Below, one piece after another: positions 25,965-33,199 of a stretch of 35,002 nucleotides of DNA. Each line of letters opens with the position of its first letter. Position 1 is the stretch's first letter. The notes under the pieces are model-generated. The model worked only from the letters and a program-made list of their open reading frames with translations, did no database searches and was not told the DNA's origin. Source of the stretch: Bacillota bacterium (GTDB lineage Bacteria > Bacillota > Sulfobacillia > Sulfobacillales > JAIMBI01). The stretch covers positions 1 to 35,002 of the forward strand of contig JAKATP010000017.1 in the NCBI GenBank assembly GCA_021818685.1, given 5' to 3'. The position numbers were made by a program, and so were the translations under genes.

Positions 25965-25973
25965 TGTTATAGT
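25965..25973 (+). promoter_or_regulatory. Extended -10 promoter of rpmB
   Basis: TGT-TATAGT (25965-25973) is an extended -10 element. No good -35 is seen at the expected distance (CGTGAG at 17 nt). Transcription should start near 25980, giving a leader of about 25 nt before the rpmB TTG. Confidence 0.65.
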
Positions 25974-26004
25974 AGCGAGGATTGACCGGCGGGAGGGGAA
26001 CGCG

Positions 26005-26196
26005 TTGGCGTATCATTGCGAGATTTGCCACAAAAAGACATCACACGGTTTTAACGTGAGCCATTCCAATCGGCACACAAAGCGGGTATGGAAGCCAAAC
26101 ATTCAGCGTGTGCGGGCGCGGGTGGACGGCAAAGTGAAGCGCATCTATGTCTGTACGGCCTGCCTGAAGAGCGGGCGTGTCGATCGGGCCATCTAG
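26005..26196 (+). CDS. rpmB: 50S ribosomal protein L28 (zinc-binding form)
   Basis: A 63-residue ribosomal protein L28 of the large subunit. It begins MAYHCEICHKKTSHGFNVSHS, with NRHTKRVWKPNIQRV and CTACLKSGRV following. The two CxxC pairs (CEIC, CTAC) form the zinc site of the C+ type, unlike B. subtilis RpmB, which has lost it. The frame opens at 25921, but GGGAGGGGAACGCG places the start at TTG 26005. It stands alone on the plus strand with its own promoter. Its TAG stop shares a CTAG palindrome with the hslO stop on the other strand. Confidence 0.95.
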   Translation: MAYHCEICHKKTSHGFNVSHSNRHTKRVWKPNIQRVRARVDGKVKRIYVCTACLKSGRVDRAI

Positions 26197-27059
26197 GCGT
26201 CGACCGGCACCCCGAGTTCGCTGTGTCCGTAGCGGTATGCGGTCCGGCAGTACTGACACACCGCTTCCGCCCCACCGCTGTCGGCCATCTCCCGCCGCTC
26301 CTCCACCGGTAAGGTCAGGAGGAGCGGTTTTAGTTGCTCGCGGCTGCAGGTGCACCCAAAGCGGAGCGCCTGCACTTGGCTGAACTGAACCGGTTTCGGC
26401 AGCACCCGCCGTAGAAGGCCGTTCATGTCCTCGCCATCGGCCAGGGCGTGGCTCACGGAACCCAAGTTGAACAGGCGCGCCTGCACCTCCTCCACCAGCT
26501 CCGGAGGCGTACCGGGCAGCGTCTGGACCAGAATCCCCCCGGCGCCGGTCACCAAACCCTCACGGCCTACCAGGACGCCGACCGCCACCGCCGACGGTAC
26601 CTGCTCCGACTCGGTGAAATAATGGGCCAGGTCCACCCCGATCTCCCCCGAGCGGATGGGCACATAGGAGGTGTAGATGCCGCCATTATTCAGGTGGCGT
26701 CGTACCAGTAGCCGGCCCTCCCGACCAACGGCTTGTCCCACCGCCAGTTTGCCGTCCGGGCGGAGCGGCAGCGAGACCCCGGGTGTATCCACCCGTGCCC
26801 GCAGCATGCCGTCCGCGTACCCTTCGGCCATCACCCGTCCCAACGGACCGCCCCCGTCCATCTCGAGATGGACAAACTCGTTCCCCTTGAAATCCGCACT
26901 GAGAAACGCGGCCCCTGCCATTAACCGTCCCATGGCGGCGGCGGCGAGAGGAAGCGCGCGGTGCACTTTTCCGACGGCCCGTGCGCTCTCCGTGATCACC
27001 GCTCCCATGGCCCGAAGTCGTCCCCCGGCAGCCGTCGCCTTGATCCGGTAATCCTGCAG
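26193..27059 (-). CDS. hslO: Redox-regulated chaperone Hsp33
   Basis: A 288-residue Hsp33 holdase that is activated when oxidative stress releases zinc. The C-terminal switch has CTC (Cys 236, 238) and CQYC (Cys 268, 271). The core includes FKGNEFVHLEMDGGGPLGRV and GGIYTSYVPIRSGEIGVDLAHYFTESEQVPSA. The first ATG (27008) would cut off 17 residues that clearly belong to the family (DYRIKATAAGGRLRA). In frame upstream, CTG 27059 is preceded by GGGGAGG at 8-nt spacing, so a CTG start is proposed. It lies 56 bp after spoVM and converges on rpmB. Confidence 0.93.
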   Translation of the reverse strand: MQDYRIKATAAGGRLRAMGAVITESARAVGKVHRALPLAAAAMGRLMAGAAFLSADFKGNEFVHLEMDGGGPLGRVMAEGYADGMLRARVDTPGVSLPLRPDGKLAVGQAVGREGRLLVRRHLNNGGIYTSYVPIRSGEIGVDLAHYFTESEQVPSAVAVGVLVGREGLVTGAGGILVQTLPGTPPELVEEVQARLFNLGSVSHALADGEDMNGLLRRVLPKPVQFSQVQALRFGCTCSREQLKPLLLTLPVEERREMADSGGAEAVCQYCRTAYRYGHSELGVPVDA

Positions 27060-27115
27060 GTGCGTTTCCTCCCCGCTCGCCTTTCAGATTTCGTGCCCGG
27101 GTCTTCGTGCCCCGG

Positions 27116-27196
27116 TCAACGCCGGGCCCAGAGTCCCAGGATCATCTGGAGGACCCGCCCCACCAGCGGGGGCACCTTGACCACCTGTACGCGCAT
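27116..27196 (-). CDS. spoVM: SpoVM, 26-residue spore coat morphogenetic peptide
   Basis: A 26-codon gene whose length equals that of B. subtilis SpoVM. SpoVM is an amphipathic helix that binds the convex forespore membrane and recruits SpoIVA to begin coat assembly. Against the Bacillus sequence, Met 1, Lys 7, Pro 9, Gly 13, Leu 20 and Gly 21 are identical and hydrophobic positions 6, 8, 11, 12, 15, 16 and 19 are kept; Pro 9 is the residue known to matter for localisation. GGGGAGGG is upstream of ATG 27196. Its place, after rpe and near rpmB, is that of spoVM in Bacillus. A stable hairpin precedes the ribosome site. Confidence 0.9.
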   Translation of the reverse strand: MRVQVVKVPPLVGRVLQMILGLWARR

Positions 27197-27210
27197 CCTG
27201 GTCCCTCCCC

Positions 27211-27227
27211 GGCCGGCTTTACCGGCC
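27211..27227 (-). other. Hairpin just upstream of the spoVM ribosome site
   Basis: GGCCGG/CCGGCC, 6 bp, with loop TAAAG on the minus strand, placed between the small membrane gene and the spoVM Shine-Dalgarno. It has no T-run, so it is not a normal terminator; it may shield or stabilise the mRNA. Confidence 0.45.
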
Positions 27228-27235
27228 ACGTTCGT

Positions 27236-27460
27236 TCAGCGAACCGCGATGAGGCGCACACCTACCAGAACCAGCGCGGCCCCAATCACCAACGGCCCCA
27301 GACCTGCCCATAGGAGCCAGAGTCCTACACCGAGCGGCCACACCCAAAGCGGCAACACCTTGATGACGAGAAGCAACCCCGCCCCCGCCAGTCCGACTCC
27401 CGCCAAACGGCGCCCCATCCCATCCTGACCGGAACGCCAGGCCTTCGGCCTCGCTCTCAC
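27236..27460 (-). CDS. Small hydrophobic membrane protein, unknown function
   Basis: A 74-residue protein that I do not recognise. After a basic N-terminus (about 15 residues) it is almost entirely hydrophobic, with two or three membrane segments: GVGLAGAGLLLVIKVLPLW, WPLGVGLWLLWAGLGPLVIG and AALVLVGVRLI. The start is taken as GTG 27460, which has AGGGAG about 6 nt upstream; GTG 27466 is too close to it. It lies between rpe and spoVM, where Bacillus carries thiN; there is no similarity to that enzyme. Codon use resembles its neighbours. It is probably a real gene given the ribosome site and position. Confidence 0.6.
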   Translation of the reverse strand: MRARPKAWRSGQDGMGRRLAGVGLAGAGLLLVIKVLPLWVWPLGVGLWLLWAGLGPLVIGAALVLVGVRLIAVR

Positions 27461-27481
27461 CGCCACACTCCCTTTAGGGCC

Positions 27482-27499
27482 GGAGCGGCGATCCGCTCC
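27482..27499 (-). other. Hairpin directly after rpe
   Basis: GGAGCGG/CCGCTCC, 7 bp with a 4-nt loop, immediately past the rpe stop codon. No T-run follows, so it may be an mRNA-end stabiliser or weak terminator. Confidence 0.4.
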
Positions 27500-27502
27500 A
27501 TC

Positions 27503-28180
27503 CTATGGAGGAGAGGCGATTCCGGTGACGCCGCGCAGACGTCTCATGGTCTGCGCCATGTCGGCAGATCCATACACGTGCGTACCGGAGACCAGGATGT
27601 CGGCCCCCGCCCGGTAGAGGGGTCCGGCGTTCTCATCATCCACGCCCCCATCAACCGCTATGCGGGGGCGATCACGTCCGCCTCTAAGCGCGGCGGCCTG
27701 CTCCACTTTATGTATCGCGCGCGGCCAAAATTTCTGTCCGCCGAATCCGGGATTCACACTCATGACCAAGAGCACGTCGACTTCGTCGAAGAGATCGGTC
27801 AGCACCGTCACCGGCGTCGCGGGATTCACGGCGACGCCGGCGAGCGCTCCGGCGTCGCGGATAGCGGTCACGCTGCGCTCGGCATGCACGAGGGCCTCCC
27901 AGTGCACCGTGAGGAGGTCGGCCCCTGCGTCCCGAAAGCGGGCGATGTAGTGGTCCGGTTCCACAATCATGAGGTGCACATCGAGCGGAAGGGAGGTGGC
28001 ATGGCGAATGGCCCCCACGACCGCTGGACCAAAGGTAATGTTTGGCACAAACCGGCCGTCCATCACATCGATATGGATCAGGTCTGCGCCTGCCTCTTCC
28101 GCACGCCGTGCCTCGTCCGCCAGTCGTCCAGGATCTCCGGCCAGGATCGACGGCGCCACCTGCAGTATGCGGGGCTCCAT
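27503..28180 (-). CDS. rpe: Ribulose-phosphate 3-epimerase
   Basis: A 225-residue TIM-barrel epimerase interconverting ribulose 5-phosphate and xylulose 5-phosphate in the pentose phosphate pathway. VAPSILAGD, DLIHIDVMDGRFVPNITFGP, DVHLMIVEP, VMSVNPGFGGQKF and IAVDGGVD give the metal ligands, catalytic Asp residues and phosphate site. The frame continues upstream to 28480 without homology; GGGAGG 5 nt before ATG 28180 fixes the start. It is separated from rsgA by 181 bp in which I see no strong promoter or known riboswitch. In Bacillus, rpe also follows rsgA. Confidence 0.96.
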   Translation of the reverse strand: MEPRILQVAPSILAGDPGRLADEARRAEEAGADLIHIDVMDGRFVPNITFGPAVVGAIRHATSLPLDVHLMIVEPDHYIARFRDAGADLLTVHWEALVHAERSVTAIRDAGALAGVAVNPATPVTVLTDLFDEVDVLLVMSVNPGFGGQKFWPRAIHKVEQAAALRGGRDRPRIAVDGGVDDENAGPLYRAGADILVSGTHVYGSADMAQTMRRLRGVTGIASPP

Positions 28181-28361
28181 GGCGGCCTCCCTTCCGACCA
28201 GTCGTGACTCAAGGTCCGCGAAGGACTGTCCGCGTCCCTCCAGGTCTGATCGAGAGTTTATCAGGTTCGTCCGGCACCGCCGTCCTTCGGGATCGCGCCT
28301 GGGCCGGATCCCTGGTCTCCCACAGTCCCGGCCTCCCAAAGCGCCCGGGTCCCGGCGGCCG

Positions 28362-29204
28362 TCAGTGTACGGTCTCCTCCAGAAAGGTCCGATAGTGCCG
28401 GTACCGGACGGCTGACACCGATCCTGCCGCGCGGGCCGCGGGGAGGGCGCATCCGGGTTCGTCGCGGTGCAGGCAGTCACGAAAGCGGCAACGAAGCTGG
28501 CGGAACTCCGGAAACGCCCAGCGGAGTTCCTCGGAGGTCATGGGCGGCAGGTTCAGACGGCTGAATCCCGGGGTGTCGGACAGATATCCATCGCCGAGAC
28601 GGTGGAGGGAAACGGTCCGCGTCGTCTGCCGCCCTCGCTGCCGGCGCGTGAGAGCGCCGGCCGCCGGTCCCGCCTCACCCAGCAATGCTGCCAGCAGCGA
28701 CGATTTGCCCGCTCCGCTCTCACCCGTCAGCACGTAGATGCCCTCACCGAGGCGGCGCGGAACGTCCGCGAGCCCCTCCCCAGTTTGCACGGATGTCCAG
28801 ATAAGCGGATAAAGACGCGCCCAGGGTTCGAGCTCGGCTCGCCGTTCCGGGGGCACGCGATCCGCCTTGTGAGCCAGGAGGAGGGATTTGACCCCATACA
28901 GTTCCGCCAGGATGAGGCGCCGGTCCAGCAGTTCGGTGGACCCGACCGGATCCACCAGTGTGAAAACCATCACCAAGCCGCTGACGTTGGCGACCGGCGG
29001 CCTTTCAAGCGTCAGGCCGCGCGCCTCGACCCCTACGATGACACCCTGCCCCGGGTCGGTGGCACGGCACTCGACCCGGTCTCCCACCCGAATGCGGCCC
29101 ACCGATCGGCGGACCTTGCCAGCCAGGTGGCACAGGAGCTCCTGCCCGTCGTCGGTGCCTACCGTCGGGCGATTGGCCTCCAGGCGCACCACCAGCCCCC
29201 TCAA
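28362..29204 (-). CDS. rsgA: Ribosome small-subunit GTPase RsgA (CpgA)
   Basis: A 280-residue circularly permuted GTPase that helps mature the 30S subunit. An OB fold (1-65) precedes the G domain with order G4-G1-G3: G4 is AHKAD (Asn or Thr is usual at the first position), G1 is GESGAGKSSLL and G3 is DTPGFS. The zinc domain CRFRDCLHRDEPGC supplies three Cys and one His. TTG 29204 is the first possible start, 12 nt after prkC; GTG 29189, with AGGGGG 6 nt upstream, is an alternative. Its position after prkC is conserved in Bacillus. Confidence 0.94.
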   Translation of the reverse strand: MRGLVVRLEANRPTVGTDDGQELLCHLAGKVRRSVGRIRVGDRVECRATDPGQGVIVGVEARGLTLERPPVANVSGLVMVFTLVDPVGSTELLDRRLILAELYGVKSLLLAHKADRVPPERRAELEPWARLYPLIWTSVQTGEGLADVPRRLGEGIYVLTGESGAGKSSLLAALLGEAGPAAGALTRRQRGRQTTRTVSLHRLGDGYLSDTPGFSRLNLPPMTSEELRWAFPEFRQLRCRFRDCLHRDEPGCALPAARAAGSVSAVRYRHYRTFLEETVH

Positions 29205-29216
29205 GCGTGACCACGC

Positions 29217-31136
29217 TCAGCCACCACTGGATGACGACGCGCTCGAGGATGACGAGGAGGGAGAACTCCCCGACGCGGCAGGCACCAGGGAGCTGTGTCC
29301 CTGCAGCTGGCCATTCAGGTAAATCGCCAGCTGTCCCTGCTGCCCGTACCAGACCACCACGCCGAAGGGCACGGTCTCATTGGGCTGCACCTCCGCCCAG
29401 TACACTTCCATGTTGCCGGCCGCATCGGTCACGACCGCTTTTACCACCGAGTTCGGAGGCGCGCTCGACGGCACAGCCCACGAAATATCAGACTTGTTGA
29501 GGGTGAGCCCGGACGACTGGGGGCTCAATCCCCCGGACAGCACGACCGCCACGGACCCACCGGTGCCAACCTGTCCGTACGGCCCCGGGTTCTGGTCAAT
29601 GATCACGCCCTGCGGCGCTTGGGTGGAATACTGGTAGGAAGCGCTGGCGAGTGTGAGACCGACCTGCGAGAGCGCCGTCGCCGCCTGCGACGTGCTGTCG
29701 CCGGTTACATTGGGGACGGTGGCGTTCCGCGGTCGGGAAGGGCCGGACGAGACCAGGAGCTTCACTTTGCTGCCCGGTACGACCGATGCGGTCCCACCCG
29801 GTGTCTGACTAATCACTTCATTGACCGGGGCCGGGTTATGCGCATAAGACAGCACCGGAACTAACCGGGCCTGTTTAATAGCGTTCTCGGCCGTCTGGAC
29901 ATCTTGGTACAGCACCCACGGTACCGAAACCTTGGCCGGTCCGGAGCTGGCTGTGAGCTCGATGAGATCACCCGCCCGGAGTCTAGTTCCCCCGGACGGT
30001 ACCTCAATGGCGACCCGTCCCGCCTTCACCCGGCTGCTTGAGGTCGCCCCCGCCATCTTGACCCGGAATCCCTGCCGTTCCAGCATGAGACGGGCCTGGC
30101 GCACCGGCTGGCCCACGACATTCGCCGCCCGCACCAACGGAGGGCCGGCCAGCACCCGCTCTACGGCAAGCCCGGCCAGGACCAGGAGGACGAGCGCCAC
30201 GGCTGCCGCGATTGTCCACCGGCGCCGCGCCGACGTCACCGGCGGAGACCCATCACGATTGTTACGCCGCCCGGAGGCGCGTAAAGGCACTGGGGCGAGC
30301 ACGGGGGTTTCGCCACTACCCCCGGCCTGCACTTCATGCAGGCGCTGGCGGAAGGCCTCCGCCGAACTGAACCGGTCATCCGCATCCTTGGCCAACAGGC
30401 GGGTGATGAGGCGGGCGACCGGTTCGGGCACGTCGGGCCGGAGGGAACGGACGTCGGGTGGCGGCTCCTGCATATGCTGCAGGGCCACGGCCAGCGCCGA
30501 GTCACCCTGGTAGGGGGGAGAGCCGGTGAGCATTTCAAACAGGACGACGCCGAGCCCATAGAGATCCGTGGCTGGCCCCACCGCTTTGCCCCGCGCCTGC
30601 TCGGGGCTCAAATATTGAGCAGTGCCGAGGAGGCTCCCGGTGTTGACCAGGGTGGACGACGTCATGGCCCGGGCAATCCCGAAATCGGTCACCTTGGCCG
30701 TCCCGTCCTCCGCCACGAGAATGTTTTGCGGCTTGATGTCGCGATGGATAATCTGACGCTCATGCGCCTCGCCCAGCGCTTCGGCCACCTGGTCGGCAAT
30801 ATTGAGGGCCATCGCCACATCGAGCGGCCCGTGGGTGCTGATGTAATCCTTCAGGTTGGGACCGTTCACGAGCTCCATCACGATGTAATGGGACCCTTCA
30901 TCCATGCCCACGTCGTACACCTGGACGATGTGGCGGCCGTCGAGTGAGGCCGCCGCCCGCGCTTCCATCGAAAAGCGATTGACAACGTCTTCGTCCTGGG
31001 CCCACTGTTCTTTCAGCATCTTGATGGCCACGAAGCGGTTTAGCGCAAGGTCGCGCGCACGGTACACAAGGGCCATGCCGCCCTGCCCGATGCGGTTTAA
31101 CACTTCGTAGCGCCCGGCCAGCACCTTACCGACCAT
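29217..31136 (-). CDS. prkC: Membrane Ser/Thr kinase with PASTA domains (PrkC)
   Basis: A 639-residue Hanks-type kinase. The kinase domain (10-270) has IGQGGMALVY, the ATP-binding Lys 39, HRDIKPQN (131-138) and DFG 151-153, then GTAQYLSPEQ. A single membrane segment lies at about 308-324. Outside are three PASTA repeats (about 333-398, 402-465, 472-535), a further domain (541-615) and a Ser-rich tail (616-639). In Bacillus the PASTA region senses muropeptides and can trigger spore germination. ATG 31136 overlaps the prpC end by 11 nt, so the kinase and its phosphatase are coupled. Confidence 0.96.
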   Translation of the reverse strand: MVGKVLAGRYEVLNRIGQGGMALVYRARDLALNRFVAIKMLKEQWAQDEDVVNRFSMEARAAASLDGRHIVQVYDVGMDEGSHYIVMELVNGPNLKDYISTHGPLDVAMALNIADQVAEALGEAHERQIIHRDIKPQNILVAEDGTAKVTDFGIARAMTSSTLVNTGSLLGTAQYLSPEQARGKAVGPATDLYGLGVVLFEMLTGSPPYQGDSALAVALQHMQEPPPDVRSLRPDVPEPVARLITRLLAKDADDRFSSAEAFRQRLHEVQAGGSGETPVLAPVPLRASGRRNNRDGSPPVTSARRRWTIAAAVALVLLVLAGLAVERVLAGPPLVRAANVVGQPVRQARLMLERQGFRVKMAGATSSSRVKAGRVAIEVPSGGTRLRAGDLIELTASSGPAKVSVPWVLYQDVQTAENAIKQARLVPVLSYAHNPAPVNEVISQTPGGTASVVPGSKVKLLVSSGPSRPRNATVPNVTGDSTSQAATALSQVGLTLASASYQYSTQAPQGVIIDQNPGPYGQVGTGGSVAVVLSGGLSPQSSGLTLNKSDISWAVPSSAPPNSVVKAVVTDAAGNMEVYWAEVQPNETVPFGVVVWYGQQGQLAIYLNGQLQGHSSLVPAASGSSPSSSSSSASSSSGG

Positions 31137-31863
31137 CAGATGCTTCTTCCTCCACCAGAATCACAGTGACGTTGTCGGGACCCCCGGCCCGGAGGGACTC
31201 CTCGACCAGACGGTCTACGGCCTCCTCCCCCCGGTGCGTGCTGAGAATTTCCGCAATCGTGGTGTCGTCCAGCACATCGTATAGACCGTCGGAACATAAC
31301 ATGATGCGTTCGCCCGGGCGCCAGGTGACGACCAGCACATCGAGCCGCACGGACGATCCCGGCCCCAGCACCCGGGTCACAACATGACGCTGAGGGTGCC
31401 GAAGCGCCTCGGCCTCCGTGAGCAGACCGGAGGCCAGGAGCTCGGCCGCCACCGCGTGGTCTTGCGTCAAGCGGTCGAGCCGCCCATCCCGGAGCCGGTA
31501 GGCGCGCGAGTCGCCGACATGCACGACGGACACCTCCTCGCCGTGCACCTGGACCACGGTAAGCGTCGTCCCCATCCCAAACAAGCGGGGCTCCGCATGC
31601 GCCCACGCATACAGTTCGCGATTCGCACGCTTGACGATGCGCTCCAGATCGACAATGCTTCGAGGCTGCTCGCTCACGGCCCGGTCCAGTACTTCGATCG
31701 CGTGGTGGCTCGCCTCGCGGCCACCGGGTGCCCCCCCCATACCGTCGGCCACGGCGGCCAGAAGACCGTCGGGAAAAGCCCGAACCAAATAGGCATCCTG
31801 GTTGTCAGCCCGCACGAGCCCCTGGTGGGTCTTGGCAAACGCCTTCAACACCATAATCGACAA
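31126..31863 (-). CDS. prpC: PP2C-type protein phosphatase PrpC
   Basis: A 245-residue PPM-family phosphatase that reverses PrkC phosphorylation in the cytoplasm. RADNQDAYLV, VADGMGGAPGG, VVHVGDSRAYRLRDG, MLCSDGLYDVL and GGPDNVTVILV contain the Asp residues that bind two metal ions. TTG 31863 has GAGGT 4 nt upstream; ATG 31854 is a second possible start. The gene has its own predicted promoter 160 nt upstream and begins the prpC-prkC-rsgA unit. A short overlapping frame precedes the start. Confidence 0.94.
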   Translation of the reverse strand: MSIMVLKAFAKTHQGLVRADNQDAYLVRAFPDGLLAAVADGMGGAPGGREASHHAIEVLDRAVSEQPRSIVDLERIVKRANRELYAWAHAEPRLFGMGTTLTVVQVHGEEVSVVHVGDSRAYRLRDGRLDRLTQDHAVAAELLASGLLTEAEALRHPQRHVVTRVLGPGSSVRLDVLVVTWRPGERIMLCSDGLYDVLDDTTIAEILSTHRGEEAVDRLVEESLRAGGPDNVTVILVEEEASDGR

Positions 31864-31892
31864 CGCGACCTCACGGCCCGGTTCGGGCGCAT
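31845..31892 (-). CDS. Possible 15-codon upstream ORF overlapping the prpC start
   Basis: ATG 31892 is preceded by GGGGAGG at 8-nt spacing and opens a 15-codon Arg-rich frame that ends inside prpC, past both candidate prpC starts. The ribosome site is better than that of prpC. It could be a leader peptide or a chance frame; no homology is recognised. Confidence 0.3.
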   Translation of the reverse strand: MRPNRAVRSRCRLWC

Positions 31893-32028
31893 CGAGGGTT
31901 CCTCCCCACTGAAGACACGCCGCCAGCCTGCGTCGTGGACAGAACGCTTGGAGAGCATAGGCGGGCTAATCTCGCAGGGACCACTCCCGGCAGTCCCCGA
32001 TCACCATCCGATCGCCCGTTCGAAAATC

Positions 32029-32056
32029 ATTATCGCGCTCGCCGATCCGCCGTCAA
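32029..32056 (-). promoter_or_regulatory. Sigma-A promoter of prpC-prkC-rsgA
   Basis: TTGACG (32056-32051), 16-nt spacer, GATAAT (32034-32029) on the minus strand. The -35 overlaps the rlmN stop codon. Predicted start near 32022 leaves a leader of about 160 nt. Confidence 0.75.
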
Positions 32057-33147
32057 GCGCCACCTCTCGACAGCGGACGCTCCGAGGGTTGTTGGCCGCT
32101 TGCCGGTGTCGGTCCCGCGCCGAGTCCCCGGCGAAGCTGACCGCAGGCAGCCTCGATCTCCTGACCGAGCTCCCGCCGGACGGTGCAGGAGATGCCCGCC
32201 TCGTCCAGCACAGTCCGAAAGGCTGTGACCTGTGCGGGGGGCGACGGGCGATACGGGAACTCGGGCACGGGGTTCCAGGGAATCAGGTTTACGTGACAGG
32301 GGAAACGCCGGACCAAGCGGACCAGCTCGCGGGCGAGCGTTAGCCCGTCGTTGACGCCGTCAATGAGGAGATACTCGTAGGTGATGCGGCGCCGTGTCCT
32401 CTCCCAGTAGGTGGCCAGCGCATCCATGAGGGGGGCAATCGGATACGCACGGTTAACGGGCATGAGTTCTCCCCGGACCGCGTCGTTCGGGGCATGCAGC
32501 GACACCGCCAAGGTCACCGGCATGCCCTCGTCGGCCAACTTGCGGATCCGGGGCGCGAGGCCGCTCGTCGACACGGTCAGGTGTCGATAGGAGAGTCCAA
32601 GTCCGTCCGGGTCGTGCATCAGGCGCAGTCCCGCCACGGTTCCCGCATAGTTGTCAAGCGGCTCGCCGATGCCCATCAGATCGACGCGCCGGACCCTCTC
32701 GCCCCGCTCGGCCAAAAGCGTCTCTCCGAGGGCCACCTGATCGGCAATCTCCCCCGCACTCAGATTGCGCGTCTTGCCTGCGAGGCCTGATGCACAGAAG
32801 TGGCAGCCAATGGCGCAACCCACCTGAGTCGACACGCAGACCGACCAGCCAAAGCGATGCGGCAGCAGCACCATTTCCACCCGCTCGCCGTCGAAGAGTC
32901 CCACCACAATCTTTTCTGTGCCATCGCGCGCCTGCTGCCGCTCCACGGGCACGACCCGCACCAGCGGCCACTCGGCGGCCGCCCGTGAGCGTAGCGTCGC
33001 CGGCCATACGGACAGCGCGTCGTAGGAGGCGACGCGGGTCTTCCACAACGCATGAAACAGTTGCCGTCCGCGATAGCGCGGCAGACCCCCCTCCTCCATC
33101 AGGTGCTCTAGCGCGGTTCTATCCATTGACAGCACGTCGACCGCCAT
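32053..33147 (-). CDS. rlmN: Dual-specificity rRNA/tRNA adenine-C2 methyltransferase RlmN
   Basis: A 364-residue radical-SAM enzyme that methylates A2503 of 23S rRNA and A37 of some tRNAs. CAIGCHFCASG is the CxxxCxxC iron-sulfur site; MGIGEPLDNY, STSGLAPRIRKLA and VSLHAPNDAVR follow. The C-terminal CTVRRELGQEIEAACGQL holds the Cys that carries the methyl group. The frame opens at 33360, but GGAGGAG is 6 nt before ATG 33147. It has a short unconserved Ser/Arg-rich tail. It follows rsmB by 52 bp in the conserved fmt-rsmB-rlmN order. Confidence 0.96.
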   Translation of the reverse strand: MAVDVLSMDRTALEHLMEEGGLPRYRGRQLFHALWKTRVASYDALSVWPATLRSRAAAEWPLVRVVPVERQQARDGTEKIVVGLFDGERVEMVLLPHRFGWSVCVSTQVGCAIGCHFCASGLAGKTRNLSAGEIADQVALGETLLAERGERVRRVDLMGIGEPLDNYAGTVAGLRLMHDPDGLGLSYRHLTVSTSGLAPRIRKLADEGMPVTLAVSLHAPNDAVRGELMPVNRAYPIAPLMDALATYWERTRRRITYEYLLIDGVNDGLTLARELVRLVRRFPCHVNLIPWNPVPEFPYRPSPPAQVTAFRTVLDEAGISCTVRRELGQEIEAACGQLRRGLGAGPTPASGQQPSERPLSRGGA

Positions 33148-33199
33148 CTGGCTCTCCTCCCGTCCTGCGCTCACGCTACGCGTCACCCCTACTGGCTCC

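Noticed and set aside
28181-28361. Riboswitch or small RNA in the rsgA-rpe gap
   Set aside because: Several short hairpins but none of the conserved cores of known riboswitches, SRP RNA, 6S RNA or tmRNA was recognised.
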